From Azadirachta indica (lineage: Eukaryota; Streptophyta; Magnoliopsida; Sapindales; Meliaceae): a stretch of DNA of 64,000 nucleotides. The DNA lies in assembly GCA_022749755.1 (NCBI GenBank), contig CM040442.1:6236457-6300456 (forward strand), in the 5' to 3' direction. The notes beneath the pieces were generated by a model that was not told the origin of the DNA, ran no database searches, and worked only from the letters and a program-made list of their open reading frames with translations. Below, in pieces: positions 34,121-46,944 of the stretch. The stretch's first letter is position 1; each line of letters starts with the position of its first letter. The translations under genes and the position numbers were made by a program.

Positions 34121-36451
34121 TTATGTACCATTTTCAGTAGATTTTGCCCATCTGGTAGTTGACCTGGCCAACACATCCATTGGATCAATGCATTTCTTAA
34201 GAAGAGGATCATCTGGAGGCAAGAGATCCCGCAGATCATCTGAGGCTAGGATGACAGCATTCACTGCCCTCACTAGCAATACCTGAAGAGCGATTCTCAG
34301 CAAATTTTTTGCCCCTTCCATGTCCCTTCTGTTCAAAGCATCTATCACAGGAATCACCACATGTTCCATGGTTGCTTTATCTGGTAGCACAACTTCAAAA
34401 CCCTGCATAAAGAGGGAAATCTAACAAATCAATATCCATACCTCTTAAAGATTAAAAAAAGACTTGAAAAGAAAGATTTGTCCGAATTTAACTCCTATGT
34501 TTTAGATGAGAACTAAAAGGAAAAAAAAATACATAATGAAGACCTATAAACTGTAGCATAAGATGGCACATTCAAATCACTGCAGAAAGGTCATCACCTG
34601 TAGATATACTATGCCCAGTTCGGCTGCTAAAAGGAGCGTGATAGCTGAGAGAATATTGTGTTGTTCCAAAACAAGGTCTGAGAGTTTCTACTTTGCCCAT
34701 TTTAGAAATTTTATGGTTGGTTTCAAAGGATTCACAGAAATCTAACAAACTACCAAGGAAAATAGACAGAAAAAGGGCTGGACATGACAGCAGAAGTTGA
34801 GATGCTCCTACTACCTAGCAAGATGAAGTGTAAGCCTCAAAAGAATGGCAAGTAAGCTTTCCAATTTTCCACTCCTTCAATGCTATGTGAAGAAGTTAAT
34901 AAACAGCAATCTAATATAGATGAGAAAAGGAATAACGGGTTCAATAAGTTAAAATTTCATTCTCCCTTTAGCACTCTACTTTGCTCAATCAAGGGAGCTT
35001 TAGGACAACTTCTTGATGATTTGAATTAACAATACATACAGAAAGAAAACTTAAAATGGTTTATATTACTGTATCAGCCTTAAAGTCCAAGGCATAAAAT
35101 GGGCAAAAGCATCAGAATGTAAGGCTTTCAGGCTTCCAGTGTGAGTGATGCAAAAACTTCATATTCATGAGGTATGCACCTTGTGAGATATGTTGACTTT
35201 TAAGGTCTTTTTGTTTTCATTCTTTTTCATCTTTCTTCATTACTTATTTCAGTTATTGCCAGTAACTCTTTCTTTACACAATTCATTTAAAACCGTCACT
35301 TAACACGTCTTGCAAAAATGTCATAAATAGTGATGACAACAATACATATCCACATGTTAACAAGATGCTGAACATTTATAATCTCTTCTTTCATACTACA
35401 AATATTTGATTAAATGATCTTTATAAATGCTAGCTTCATGTTATATTCTCAGTTATCCTTCCTTTTTCAATACAGGTAACTCACAATCCCTAAGGAACAC
35501 TTTTAAGAAGAGATCAAATAACAGCAGTATGATATTGTACCAAGTCTTCTGTAGCTATTCTCTTTTTTCTTTGTCTTGGTTCTATAGTTGAATTCAGTGC
35601 TTCAAGTTATTACTACTACCTAAACCAACATAGTCTCTTAGTATGAAAAAGAAGTATCTGCTAACAACATATTCCAGATCACACCATAACCAGGACAATG
35701 TGAACTAAGTACAAAATGAGTCACAGAAGGAAATTACCTCATCATGTAGTTTCTCCTGGTAAAACCCTGCAGTTAAAATTGCATTCGATGCAAGCACCCC
35801 AATTCGCAAAGGACTCCCAGCTTCAAGTGGCTTCAACTTAGCTTCCTTGAGCTCCTTGGCAACACACTCACTAACATGCAGGAAAGGAACTGAACATCCT
35901 TTAGAAATCTCTTCATACCAAATATGAGAGATAAGGCAAGGCATAACTATGCAGCGAGCTCCTGATTTTTCAAGAAATAGCCTTTTTCTCTGCAGATTCT
36001 CCACAATTAGAGTGTGATCCAACGGAACACATTCACTTTTACCATTGACAGAAGTAAAGGAATTCCTCTCATGCAACAATAACTCCTTATTTACAAGAGG
36101 ATCAGAACAAAGCAAGAAAGGAGGGCAATTTTCTTCCCCACTCAGTTGAACTAATTTTCTCAAAAAATTAGTTGAATCAACTGAAGAACCTCCAATTATA
36201 CCAACTGTATTTGCTTGATTAAACAATGAATCACTGACAAATGAAGCTGCATTTGAACCAGGACTCTTCTTAAATTCTTGAAATTTCCCACTTTCATCTG
36301 TCTGTAAGACAACTGAAGACGGCGGCAAAGCCAGAACTGGATTCAAATTCACCCTTGTCTTATACAGACTTTTATAACTACTCGCAAAACCGAATTTACC
36401 TGATGGGTAATTTAGTGTATTGACAGACGCTGTCAAGCTTCTATTAAACAT
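34121..36451 (-). CDS. Aspartate/glutamate racemase family protein, 2 exons
   Basis: Exon 1 is 36451-35738 (238 codons) and exon 2 is 34402-34121. GT-AG sites join in phase 0 between HDE and GFEVV. The product is 331 aa, the usual size for the plant family. Residues 1-60 are rich in Ser, Lys and Arg and poor in acids, which suggests a plastid transit peptide. GIIGGSS (85-90) starts the first domain. Cys172 in VMPCLISHIW is at the place of the first catalytic cysteine. In bacterial racemases the second lies in a GCTEL-like motif, but here it reads ILASDDL (Ala291), so two-base racemase chemistry is doubtful. Other motifs (MEHVVIPVIDAL, CIDPMDVLA) fit the family. The intron is about 1335 bases and empty. 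A pyrimidine-rich leader lies at 36600-36900. The true substrate cannot be told from sequence. Confidence 0.85.
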
Positions 36452-36969
36452 CTTCTGCACCAAAAACCAACCAACTTAAGATAACAAACCTGCATGAATA
36501 TCTAAATTTCACTGCCTATGAACCAGACTCTGCCTTCAAAATCCATATCAGTTCAAAACCCACCTCTAAGAACTAACGAATTTTCATTGTAAATCCAAAG
36601 TGCGACCTTCTCTTTCAGTTTCTTCCTTAACAACCAAAATTCCACCTCCAAACTAGCAAATACTAAAAATTTCTCTCTCTTCACCCTTCAAAACCCCAAC
36701 TTTGATCTGGGTTTCAAACCAAAAACCCTGTTCACAAAAACCCACCAGCAGAAACGTAAAATCTCAACTAGGTTATCCAAATTTTCTCCCAAAAGAGACA
36801 ACCTGCTGAAGTAATGATTTCTCCGTTCCGGACCCAAAAACAAAACCAAACTCTCAAACCCAGAAATCTGTCTCTATCTTCTCTTTCTAGAATTCAAGCA
36901 ACAACCAACGAAAAGCAGCCAACTTGAATACCAAAATCACCAATAGCAAGTGAGAGATTTATGAAAGGA

Positions 36970-38034
36970 AAAGTGAAGGCACAAAATTGTCGAACAATAT
37001 GGATTTCTTTTTTTAATTTTTTGGGCCAATGAACTAGCAATCACAACAAGTGGGGAAGAATCTTGCCCTTCATAAAAAATCATGTGCAGAATTCACTTTC
37101 TAGTTTCGTGTTCCAAACTGGCTTTAGTTAAAACACATAAGAAAATAACTTAAAAACACATGTTTAATGTCTTTTTCTGTTACCTTTTAGTGGAATCAGC
37201 AACTTGAAGTCTGAGGGGCACATGCTTACGCCGCCTCGAGTTTGTGTGAGTTGCCAATATTACTCTCACTTCAGCCACTAATACAATATTTTGTCCATTA
37301 ATAAATAAATATTTCTGGCAGGCTAAAGAATTTCAAGCCCTTACAATACTATATTTATTTGATGCTGTTTATAGTCATAACATAAAGTAATTCATTACAA
37401 TGAATGCTAGTTAATATTTTCCATCTTGAGGCTATTGACGCTGAATGTTTTGGTCAGCTTGTCCCCCAGTCTATTAGACTATATGTGAATGCAACGTGCA
37501 CATTACATTGTCTTGCCTACCACTTGTTTCTAAACCACAAAATCATTGTAAATCGTAGCTCATGTTTCACACATTCTTATCCATTGAGTAGCACTCTTCA
37601 CTTCAGGCCCCATGTTCTCAGGTTTGAATCATGGGAAATTGAAAGACAAACATGATAACACAACCCAAATGACATGAAGGGCCACACAAGCTACATGGGA
37701 TGTTGTTAATCTGCAGAAAATTGCTTGGGCCCCTGAACGAGTAGATTGGAGCTCTCGTCCTTGGTTTGATGTTGCAAAATCAGCCTTTTATTTTTCTTCT
37801 TTTTTTTTTTAATTTTTTCTCAGTATTAATGCTATGCTGTAGTACACTGTACATCTACAAACAATTTTCAGAAAGCAACAGGATCCCAGAGAAAACAGTA
37901 TACAGAAAGAAAGCCCAAAAGGACGGACTAATTATAATAATCACAGCTTAAAGTGCAGCATTAGCATAATGGTAAAATACTTCTAAACTGTTTCTCTAAG
38001 AAATTAAAATTTCGCGGATTGCAGCAGCCTCAGT
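36970..38034. other. Gene-free spacer
   Basis: This lies between the racemase promoter and the 3' end of the gene at 38035. Only short chance ORFs are present. No repeat or RNA gene is recognised. Confidence 0.5.
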
Positions 38035-38816
38035 TTATGCATATTTAGCTTTTAATCTCAGAGATTTTTGTTGGCGTCTGATAGCTTTATAACAACGAAA
38101 TATTTTCCTTAAATCCTTTCTTATAGACAAGAAAGAACATATCATAACAAATGACATAGTTGGGTAGATTATTACTTCTTTTGCAAGGCCCCAGAGTAGC
38201 AGAAGTGTCCCAATGAGGCTCATTCTCCCTGCCCTAATTGCTGCTCCTGCAACACATAGATAACTTCCGGCAATAATCTCTAGGCGCAGAAGATCAGTTT
38301 CAGGGGAGTTCTTCTGATTGGTTAAGTTATAAAACCGTAGTAACTTGCTATAGCTTGGAATGCTTTTGCTCTTCATTATAGCATTTGTAAAGGCTCCAGG
38401 ATAAAGAAGAACCTTGACTACAAATTCGGGGAAGATTTCATCTGCAATCAATTGAGAACATGTTACCTCCACTGGTGTTGTACATATTCCACTTCTACAT
38501 TGTATCCTGTAATATCCAAGAAAACATTATGTACATCTGATTTGGAGTACTCCAATGGTGATTTCTAGATTTTTAAAAAATGACGTTTGAATTTTAGTTC
38601 AAAAAAATTAAAACATATCATTATAATTTTCTTTTTGGGGAAATTTATATTAAGAATCATCTCCGTTATTATAATCTAAAATGGGAAATTAATTATGGGG
38701 GAAAAGGGATAAAGAATTAATTACCTGAAAAGAGGAACTTGGAAGGCAATGAGGAAGAAATATAAGGAAGACGCAATGGAAGAGATGGCGGCTGCCCTTT
38801 TCCTTGAAGATGCCAT
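38035..38816 (-). CDS. Unrecognised small membrane protein, 2 exons (187 aa)
   Basis: Exon 1 (38816-38725) encodes MASSRKRAAAISS and a hydrophobic run SLYFFLIAFQVPLF, likely a signal anchor. Exon 2 (38506-38035) joins by GT-AG in phase 2 and continues RIQCRSGICTTPVEV. Total 564 nt in frame. The middle has KSIPSYSKLLRFYNLT. Two further hydrophobic stretches (about 135-150, IGTLLLLWGLAKEVII, and 152-165, MSFVMICSFLSI) precede a basic tail (RRQQKSLRLKAKYA). The paired exon structure and intact frame argue for a real gene. I do not recognise the family. Three hydrophobic segments with a Cys-containing loop suggest an endomembrane protein. Confidence 0.7.
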
Positions 38817-40417
38817 AAAATATTCTTTAATAAAAAAAAAAAATGAGAATGCACGGGAAAGGGAGAAATTTCCACATCGCACTGCATTATTTTTTTAAAT
38901 TGGTGGTTTTTATTTTAATTTTTAAATTAAGTGAAAAATGAAAAGTAAAAATCTCATTGTTTAAAAGAATAAAATAGGGATGTCGAAAAATTACGGAAAT
39001 TTTCTTGGAAATCTAACATATTTTATCCCAAAATTTAGTTTTGAATATTATTTAAAATTTTATTAAAAATAATCAGTCTCATAAATTTTAAATAGAAATA
39101 TTCTCATCACCAATTTTAACAAAAATAAGACCAATGTTAATAAAAATATGTTACATTACATTAACGTTAACAAAAACAACACATTTTTACACATTCTTAT
39201 ATTGTGTTACAGTAATTTTCAAATTCAAAAATAATAAATTTGAAAGTTATTTTCAAGTTGATTGCAAAATGTTTGATATTCGAACTTAACTTTTGAATTT
39301 ATTATGTGACAACATTATTTAAAAGTTACTGTAGTACTAAAAAAACATCATGCACTCAGTTATTGTAATCTGTTTTTATTAAATTTGAGAATATTTTTAT
39401 TTAAAATTTATTAGACTGGTATTTTTTAATAAATTTTTGAATAATCATCAAAAATGAATTTTGATATAACTAATAGTCATTTTGAGAAAATTTTCAAAAG
39501 TTACAAGAAGGAGAGGGACTCGTCTGGATTTGGGTCTCGAACGGATTTTCCGTTTTTAACAAGGGCCGGGACAAGAATTGCAGGATTGCAACGACCGATC
39601 CGTCTACCCGTTCCCAGAAAACCGAAACTAACTTCCAGTTTTCGCTTTTGCATTTTTGAAAACTCTAATCATTCAACTCTTAGCAACTAAACAGTAACGT
39701 AATCTAGAAAATTCTTCTCACCTCACTGCCGCCCTCCGTCAACTCCTCTCCGGTCACCACCGGGCCACCAGTCCACAACCAATCGAAGCTCCTCCTCGCA
39801 ATTCACTTCTTGTCAAAAATGCTGCAATTCAAGTTCGTTTAGAAGTTGAAATAGTTGGTGTTAATGTCTGCAACATTAGAAAAGTTTTGTACTATGTGCT
39901 GAAGTAATCTAAATACTGTTAGGCAGCAATGTTTGTAGGATCTCATTATTTTCAAGAGAAATATTATTCAATATCGTCTCTTATTGATGATATTTTCATT
40001 TCTACCAGTCGCTGGAAATCTCAGGCGCATTACTTTTTCCTTGTACTACTGTAGAGATGGTAGTAATCGTGGTATACGTTTAGTTCACAAAGAAACGGGA
40101 ACCCAACATTGGTTTTAAGTGAAGGGTGGTGTAGAACTCCACAGAAATTCTACTGCAGCTACCAATCAACTCAGCGAATTTGAAATCAGAGTTTAGATAA
40201 ATGTCATAATAACACATGATCCTATTGTTGAACTTACCATTGAATTTTTTATTGTACAATGAGATCATTGTTGTTGAATTCGTTGATGAGGTGACTAAGC
40301 TTACTATTAATTCTTTTTTTTTTTAATTATTATAATAAAGTACCGCAATAATACCAGAGGAAGACAGCAAACAGCAGGATTTTACACCCACGACATGGTA
40401 ACGAACAATATTGTTTT
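38817..40417. other. Gene-free spacer with a GC-richer patch
   Basis: 38880-39450 is AT-rich. A GC-richer patch at 39520-39910 contains one open stretch (39698-39907, +) with no ATG, and an unrelated 78-codon ORF at 39454-39690. Neither resembles a protein I know. It may be a worn gene fragment. The rest shows nothing. Confidence 0.4.
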
Positions 40418-42511
40418 TCATCTAAAGACACGCAATGAATGATTCACTGATGTGAAGCCCCCGTCAACGAAGAGATTGGCTCCGCTAATATACCTTGCTT
40501 CATCGCTTGCTAGGAAGAGCACGGAATTAGCCACATCATTAGTTGTCAACTCTACTCCCTGCAAGTTGGCATTTCTCGCTGCAAAACTACGGAAACCTAT
40601 CATGGCATCCTCTGTCCTCTCCTCTTCAGGCAAGTGAGCTAAAGCCAAGCCTGTTGCAACGGCATAAGGTGAAACACAGTTCACACGTATCCCGTATTTT
40701 CCCAGTTCAGCAGCAACATTCTTGTTCAGTCCCAAAACAGCATGCTTGGACCCTGTATATGCATGTGGACCCAAACCCCCAATGACACTTGCAACACTGC
40801 AGACAGAAATGATAGTGCCCTTATTTTGTGGGATCATGATCCGAGCAGAGTGCTTCATTCCGAGGAAAACTCCCTTAACGTTTATGTCAAATACCTTCTC
40901 AAACTCTGATAAGTCTGTATTACGGATGTCAGGACAAGGTGAGCCTGAAATGCCGGCATTATTGACCATGATATCCAGTGTGCCAAATTTGTCGACTGTG
41001 AAGTCAACAGCAGAACGAACATCATCCTCCTTAGAAACATCGCAATGGAAGAAAAGAGTGTTTGGGTCACCACCGAGAGATTCGCAGACTTGCTGACCAA
41101 GGTTGTCCTGCACATCTACTATGCAAACTTTTGCTCCATGTTTGTGGAACAGACGCACAATACCTTCCCCAATCCCGGTTGCTCCTCCTGTGACCAAAGC
41201 CACTTTTCCCACTAATCTGGGAATAGAAAGGTGCTTATAAATATCTTAGATACTTAGATGATAAACATACACAAAAAAATAAGTCAAAATTTTTGAGGAA
41301 AGACTCCATTGTCAATCAATGACTCCCAGTAGGTTTAAGGTTAATTTGAGTTTATAGGCCCCTAAACAAAGGTATGATTGATAACACAAGATATGAATCC
41401 CATGCAACCTTGTACCAACAACATTAACATCAACGTGCCAATGCAATCATACAACGGCTTAATATTTCTTTATAGGAAGGCATTATTTATGTTATCATCA
41501 AAATGAGACAAAGTTCAACGTTCTAGAACAAAATTGTGGTCCTCTAACAGACTTAAACTTATCAGGCATATAAAACCATTCACCATGTGGCCAGAATGTC
41601 CATAGAGGACATTCACCAAATCTCTTAATAGCATAAGGTTACCCAGTTTTCCTATGAGATATGGTCCAGGATAGGCTAAAAATTCCATTTTTTTTTTTTT
41701 TCTCTTTTCTGGTTTCTTTAGCACGTTACCTCAAACATTACCTTCAACAGATGGCAATAGAACCCACGCCAATTTATTACAAGCCTAACAGACAAAAAGA
41801 TGTAAACAAGAAGTTGACACACCACAAACAGTACTACAAACAAATACCAGGGAATTTAGACATTCAACATAACATGGTTTAAGTTTATTAACTTCCAAAT
41901 GTAGATTAGAAGAGGATTCCAAGCTAGACTTGAGCTCGAATCTCAACCAGAAAACAGAAATTATTCAAAACTAAGAACAAAGCTGGAAATCCTAAACTAT
42001 TTTCATCCATTCGGCCATATTAATTCAGAACACTAGAAAAGAGCTCATCAAATTAAATCTATCTGTGAATTACTCATTTGGCCCAAAAAGTAAAAAAAAT
42101 AAATAATAGTTAAAACAACAAATCAAGATAAAAACTCGATACACCAATTAATACAAAACTGGCCCCATTTGCTGAAAAGGCTAGATGCAATCTCCTCCCA
42201 GAACTATCCAACCAGACATCCCAACCAAACTATAATTTAACAGGCTCGTACAAGAGTTTGCCCCAGTAACTTATTTCAGACTCTGTTTATATCACAATCC
42301 CAGCAAAGGTTTACAGATATTAGAGAAAAATCAAAACTTGATTGTCTGAAAGAAAGAATCACAAAATGAACATATATTTATATGGAAGCAAAGGGTAAAA
42401 GAAATTAAAAAAACCGTACATGGGAAAAATATGAAGCACGAAGATGAGAAAAAGTTACTACCTTTGAGCAGAAAGAGATGACTCAGTAGGGTTGGAGTTG
42501 ATTGTGGACAT
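40418..42511 (-). CDS. Xanthoxin dehydrogenase-like short-chain dehydrogenase, 2 exons
   Basis: Exon 1 (42511-42462) encodes MSTINSNPTESSLSAQ. Exon 2 (41216-40418) completes Arg and continues LVGKVALVTGGATGIG. Total 282 aa; Arabidopsis ABA2 is about 285 with the same short first exon. NAD-binding TGGATGIG is at 26-33, NNAG at 102-105, and catalytic Ser157, Tyr170 (YTGSK) and Lys174 are present. RVNCVSPYAVAT, LALAHLPEEERTEDA and the tail NHSLRVFR are hallmarks of the ABA2 clade. ABA2 oxidises xanthoxin to abscisic aldehyde in the cytosol during abscisic acid synthesis. It could instead be a close ABA2-like paralogue with another substrate. All key residues are intact. The intron is about 1245 bases. 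Confidence 0.85.
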
Positions 42512-42685
42512 GATTGGAGAAGAGCTTGCACTTCTTTTTTCCCCGTTCCTGCTTCCCAAAACTAAAAGGAAAAGATTCAACTTTCCAAGTCTTCTACAAT
42601 TTTCTATGCTCTAGTGGAAGGCACTATAGTAGGCTGAGACTTAGAGTGAGCGAGTAAACCGTCCAATCAGACATGATATGACAGG

Positions 42686-44048
42686 GGTATTATCACATAC
42701 CTCCTCTGAGGTTTGCATTAGTATCACCTAAATAAAAAATATAGTGAATGTATCACTTACCTCCCCTAGTGTTATCTTCGACTCTTAATCAGATGAGCAT
42801 TTTTGTAAAACAGGAACAACTTTACTCTTTTCTCCATCTTTTTCCAATTTTATTTGCACACTCCATTATCCTAGAGCTATCTATTCATCTTATATTTACT
42901 CTAAGCCATCGTTGTCATCAATTTTGCTACCACCAATACTAATACATATTGTCCATCAAATCTCAGTATAATTTTTGACTTGTTATTGCCTAAGTATATA
43001 AAAACAATAACCAAACCAACAACTGCCATTGTTTCAATTATTGTCTACTTAGCCATTTTTTCATTGATTAACGCCACCAAATCTATTGATATTTTAAGAT
43101 TTAATAGTAATCTAAGTGAGAAGAGAAAAGGCGGCAGTGACGAAAAAGGTAGCATAAATGGTGGTGCACAAGGTTGGAGAGAAATAAATGATAGGTATGG
43201 AGGTGGCAATATGTTAAGGTAGGAGAGAAATGAATGATAAGTATGAAGGTGGTATAGAGTTCATAATTGTTATAGTGAGGCAAGAAGTTTGTCAAGTTAA
43301 TATGATAGGTTTTGGCATATTTATAAATTACTAATTTGCATTTCTTTGGAGGGAGGTACAGTGGTAGTGGTGGTGGAGATGGAAATTGTTATTGGGATCT
43401 ATTGGGTGAAAAGTACAAGATTAAAGTAATGTAGTTAAGTTAGTTCTTCGTTTGGATCGTTTCTAATGGGTAGGAGCAATTGAAGCTACTAGATGGTCTC
43501 AAGCCACAACTTTGAATTAGAAAATTAATATCAAATTGTGCTTTCTTTGCAGTAGAATTGAACCATGGTGAGACCTCATCAATTGATTATACGCATTCTC
43601 TCACTTTGGTGGACTCAATAGGCTCGACTAACTTTTGTTGAAATGTCAAAATTAATAAGTGATGGCTTTGTTATAATTTGAAATTTCTCTAAATGGTTGG
43701 CCGTATTTCACTTTTAAGCTTTGTTGAATAATTGTTCTATTTTATTAGAACATAAACCATTAAATTAGATTTTTATTTGTTTATATTATTTATTTTATCA
43801 AAAATATATTTTTTATTTTGTTATAATTTATTTTGTATTTATTTGTTTGTATTTTTTATGTTTTTGGCTTAGAAATTGTTTGATTAAGGTCCTGTTATAG
43901 TGTCTTTTAAACCTGAACTCTTTTATTTACAAAAAAAAAAAAAAGTTTTAGGGTATTTTAGTAATTATAAATCTAAGAGTTAGTCCACTATATTTTCGAT
44001 ATACGCGATGCTAATGAAAATTTTTAGGGATGATATGTGATAATATCC
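42686..44048. mobile_element. Putative TIR element upstream of the SDR gene
   Basis: The left end (GGGTATTATCACATACC from about 42687) and the reverse complement of the right end (GGGATATTATCACATATC) are similar for about 65 bases, including 'cattagtatcac' against 'cattagcatcgc' and 'aaaaatatagtg' against 'gaaaatatagtg'. The interior is AT-rich, without a transposase I can see. No target duplication is clear. It is a non-autonomous DNA element by inference. Confidence 0.55.
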
Positions 44049-45183
44049 CGAAATAATAATGTCACCCTTTTTCGTTTGCTTTGTCGCCATTCAGTGCGGG
44101 CAGAGAGTGGAGAAAGAGAAAACAAAACGACATATTTTAATAAACATGACGTGTGTCGCCGAATCCCTCCAATTTTAAAATATCAAGAAAATGACTGTAC
44201 TCAGCACAGTGAGAGAGAAATGTTTATTTCCACCCACGTAGATCTCCACGAGAATTTCACAACTTTAAACAAAGAGGACCACCACATGATCTTTAAATTA
44301 AATAAAAATGTTTAAAATATTTTTATGGGTAATAACATTTTAGTCCCCATACTTTAGTATATATTAGCATATTCAATATAAAGTTTTTATTTTTAATATT
44401 ATAATCTCTAGTATGGTAATATAATAGTATAAGTATAGTAAACTAGTAGTATGGTAACAAAACTTATGAAAGGACGAATAACGGATAAGAAAAAGGATAG
44501 AAACTAAGTTGTTAATATTATAATAAGTTATGTTCTACTTCTTTTATTTTTTTTTTTAATATTTAAGAAAAAATATTAAAAAAAAAAAAAAAAAAAGAAA
44601 GAAAACCACTTTCTGAACACATCATGACTACAACATGAAGTGTTTAGTTTTTCCGTTGGGTAACGATTGACTACACGTAAGAATTTGAACAAATTCATGA
44701 TAAGAATGCCATCAACATCATTATTTCCGTCATTCCAATATGTCATTATAGCGTACTACTCTCGTCTTTTATCTCTACCATCGAACTTCCTTCGTCCCCA
44801 AACACACCCTTCCTTGTTTATCTCTTATTAATTTGTACAAAAATCTAAATGTATATAATTAACCTTAATTAATCACAATTTATTACGCAAAGGTAACCTA
44901 CAACGATCTATTATCTCTTTTTAATTAAAGAAACCCCACACAAAAGGGGAAGAAAGACTTTTACAAGTTTTCAATTATTGCCTTTTGTGCTCCTCCAAGA
45001 ATCAATAAAAGAACGCAGGAAACAAATAAAAATTGATAGACTCACATGCGAGCGGGCGCACACATCCCAATCCCATATGCTTCCAATAATTTGCCCTCCC
45101 ATAGTGACCACCCATTCGTAGTTACATGTACAAATGCATTCGTACACGGATAGTGAAAATCATTTTCCGTCTATTTGTGAAAA
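44049..45183. other. Spacer upstream of the F-box gene
   Basis: No gene is seen. It includes a poly-A tract at 44577-44596. The region 44750-45120 just upstream of the F-box start is less AT-rich and probably includes its promoter. No clear TATA box can be singled out. Confidence 0.4.
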
Positions 45184-46293
45184 ATGTGGAGCAGTCTTCC
45201 TTACGATCTACTTGCGACGATCTTTTCTCACCTTTCTCCGGACGCTTTCGCGCGTGCCAGGTCAGTTTGCCACCAATGGCACACGTGTGCCAAGCTTTAC
45301 AATCTCCACTCTGTGTCCCAACACCACCTTGCGTGGTTCCTGGCTTTGCCTACACGCAATCGCGGCCCAAGTTGCTATGTCCACAACCCGGTTGCCGACA
45401 AGTGGCACTTGCTGTCTCTCGACTTCTTGCAGAATCCGGTCCGACCCGTTTGTTCAATCGGTAGCTTTCTTCTTTCGAGACCTACAAATTCTACAATTCT
45501 ACAGTTGGTTTTGTGTAATCCGTTTACCAGGCAGTTCAGGCAGCTCCCGTTGTTGAATATCTCCCGGACAAACCCGGCTGTGGGTGTTGTGGTGGAAGGC
45601 CCGGCCCAAAACGGCCCATGTCCGCATTTCAGAATTTACGTGGCGGGCGGGATGTCGGAAGAGCCACACGGCGGTGCCACGTACGACACGACGGTGGAAA
45701 TGTACGATTCAAGACAGGACAAGTGGCAAATAGTGGGTCCGGTGCCGGTGGAATTCGCGGTAAGGCTAACTGTTTGGACTCCCAATGAGAGTGCGTACGT
45801 TAATGGGACGCTATACTGGATCACTTCGGCCCGAGCCTATAGTGTAATGGGCTTCGATATCGAGTCGAACACGTGGCGAGAGCTGAATATACCGATGGCG
45901 AACAGCATGGAATTCGCGACGTTGGTTCCGTGGCGTAGCGGGAGGTTGACAATTGTCTGCGGCAAGTGTGGGTCGGATGATGCTTTAGTGATGGAGCTTG
46001 AGGATGATGAGAAATGGCACATAAGTGAGAAGGTGCCAAATGAAATGGGGAAGAGGCTGTTGGGAGGGAAGGAGAGTTGGGGGAGCACAAAGTGTGTGGG
46101 TGTAAATGGGGCAATGTGCTTGTACAGAGAGATTGGTTCAGGAATGGTAGTGTGGAGAGAAGCTGAAGATGGGAGTGGGGGGGAATGGAGTTGGGTTGAT
46201 GGGTGTCGTTTTGTTAGGGGAGAACAAGTGCAAAATGTGGCTATTAAAGGAGTGTTGATTCATCCAAGTCTTGCTACTTCATGGAAGTGCTGA
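45184..46293 (+). CDS. F-box/kelch-repeat protein, intronless (369 aa)
   Basis: This is a substrate adaptor of an SCF (Skp1-Cullin-F-box) ubiquitin ligase. The F-box fills residues 2-42: SSLPYDLLATIFSHLSPDAFARARSVCHQW has the Leu-Pro, Leu-Leu-x-x-Ile and Val-Cys-x-x-Trp pattern that binds Skp1. A beta-propeller of degenerate kelch repeats follows: the paired Tyr/Trp blades are TVEMYDSRQDKWQIVG, GTLYWIT, MGFDIESNTWRELNI and SGRLTIVCG. The frame is intact and GC-richer than its surroundings. Kelch F-box proteins act on varied targets in plants, so the substrate is unknown. The start is the first ATG of the frame and sits right at the F-box. Confidence 0.88.
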   Translation: MWSSLPYDLLATIFSHLSPDAFARARSVCHQWHTCAKLYNLHSVSQHHLAWFLALPTRNRGPSCYVHNPVADKWHLLSLDFLQNPVRPVCSIGSFLLSRPTNSTILQLVLCNPFTRQFRQLPLLNISRTNPAVGVVVEGPAQNGPCPHFRIYVAGGMSEEPHGGATYDTTVEMYDSRQDKWQIVGPVPVEFAVRLTVWTPNESAYVNGTLYWITSARAYSVMGFDIESNTWRELNIPMANSMEFATLVPWRSGRLTIVCGKCGSDDALVMELEDDEKWHISEKVPNEMGKRLLGGKESWGSTKCVGVNGAMCLYREIGSGMVVWREAEDGSGGEWSWVDGCRFVRGEQVQNVAIKGVLIHPSLATSWKC

Positions 46294-46611
46294 GTAAGTA
46301 AAGAGGACAGAATGCAAGTTCTTGTGCGTTATTTTCAGTCTCAGTTTTGGTCCCAATGCTCGATTGTTTCTTCTACTTTTTACATCTTTTCATGTTGTAA
46401 GTTAATTAATAAATGCTAAATTGTGTTGTCTGCGTGAAGGTGGTGAATTACGAAAGAAACTGAATAAAATCAGGCTACGTACTTTTTTATAAAAAATCCT
46501 TTTGGGTTCAAAAAAGCCCCATTATCAGTGAGTAAACCACCGTCACACTACACTTTTACGCTCGGGCTAAAAAAGAAAAAAGACAATGTCCGTTGCTCCT
46601 GCGTTTTTCAG

Positions 46612-46800
46612 TCAATACTCTAACACTCTTTATATTTTTTTTAATATTTTATTACTTTTTTAAATTTTAATTTTATCTTTTAATATTTTTAATATTATTA
46701 TTAGTAAATTAATTAAATTGAAAGGTAAAATTGAAAAAAATAAAAATTAAAGATGTGATGATATATTATGAAAAAAATAGAAGATAATGGAATATTGGCT
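46612..46800. repeat. Short inverted repeat
   Basis: 'gtcaatactctaacactctt' and the sequence after it is an imperfect reverse complement of the stretch ending 'gataatggaatattggctac'. It forms an AT-rich hairpin of about 190 bases and may be a small MITE. It lies between the F-box gene and the tRNA gene. Confidence 0.45.
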
Positions 46801-46888
46801 ACAAAATAAGGGTAATGGGCAAAAAAATTTTTAATATTTTTGATTAAAAATCAGAGTAATAGACATTCAACCAGGAGAAAATTACTTC

Positions 46889-46911
46889 GCTAGAGGAAGG
46901 GCTTGAACCTT

Positions 46912-46944
<33 letters not shown>

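Noticed and set aside
34086..34286. + strand ORF of 66 codons
   Set aside because: It lies antisense to racemase exon 2.
37955..38030. tRNA-like words ('tagcataatggtaaaatac')
   Set aside because: It resembles a box A, but there is no box B and no cloverleaf can be drawn.
39698..39907. Open + strand stretch in a GC-richer patch
   Set aside because: A stop lies just before it, there is no ATG, and the translation is not recognised.
45134..45556. Overlapping ORFs in other frames of the F-box gene
   Set aside because: They are shadows of the GC-richer coding sequence at 45184-46293.
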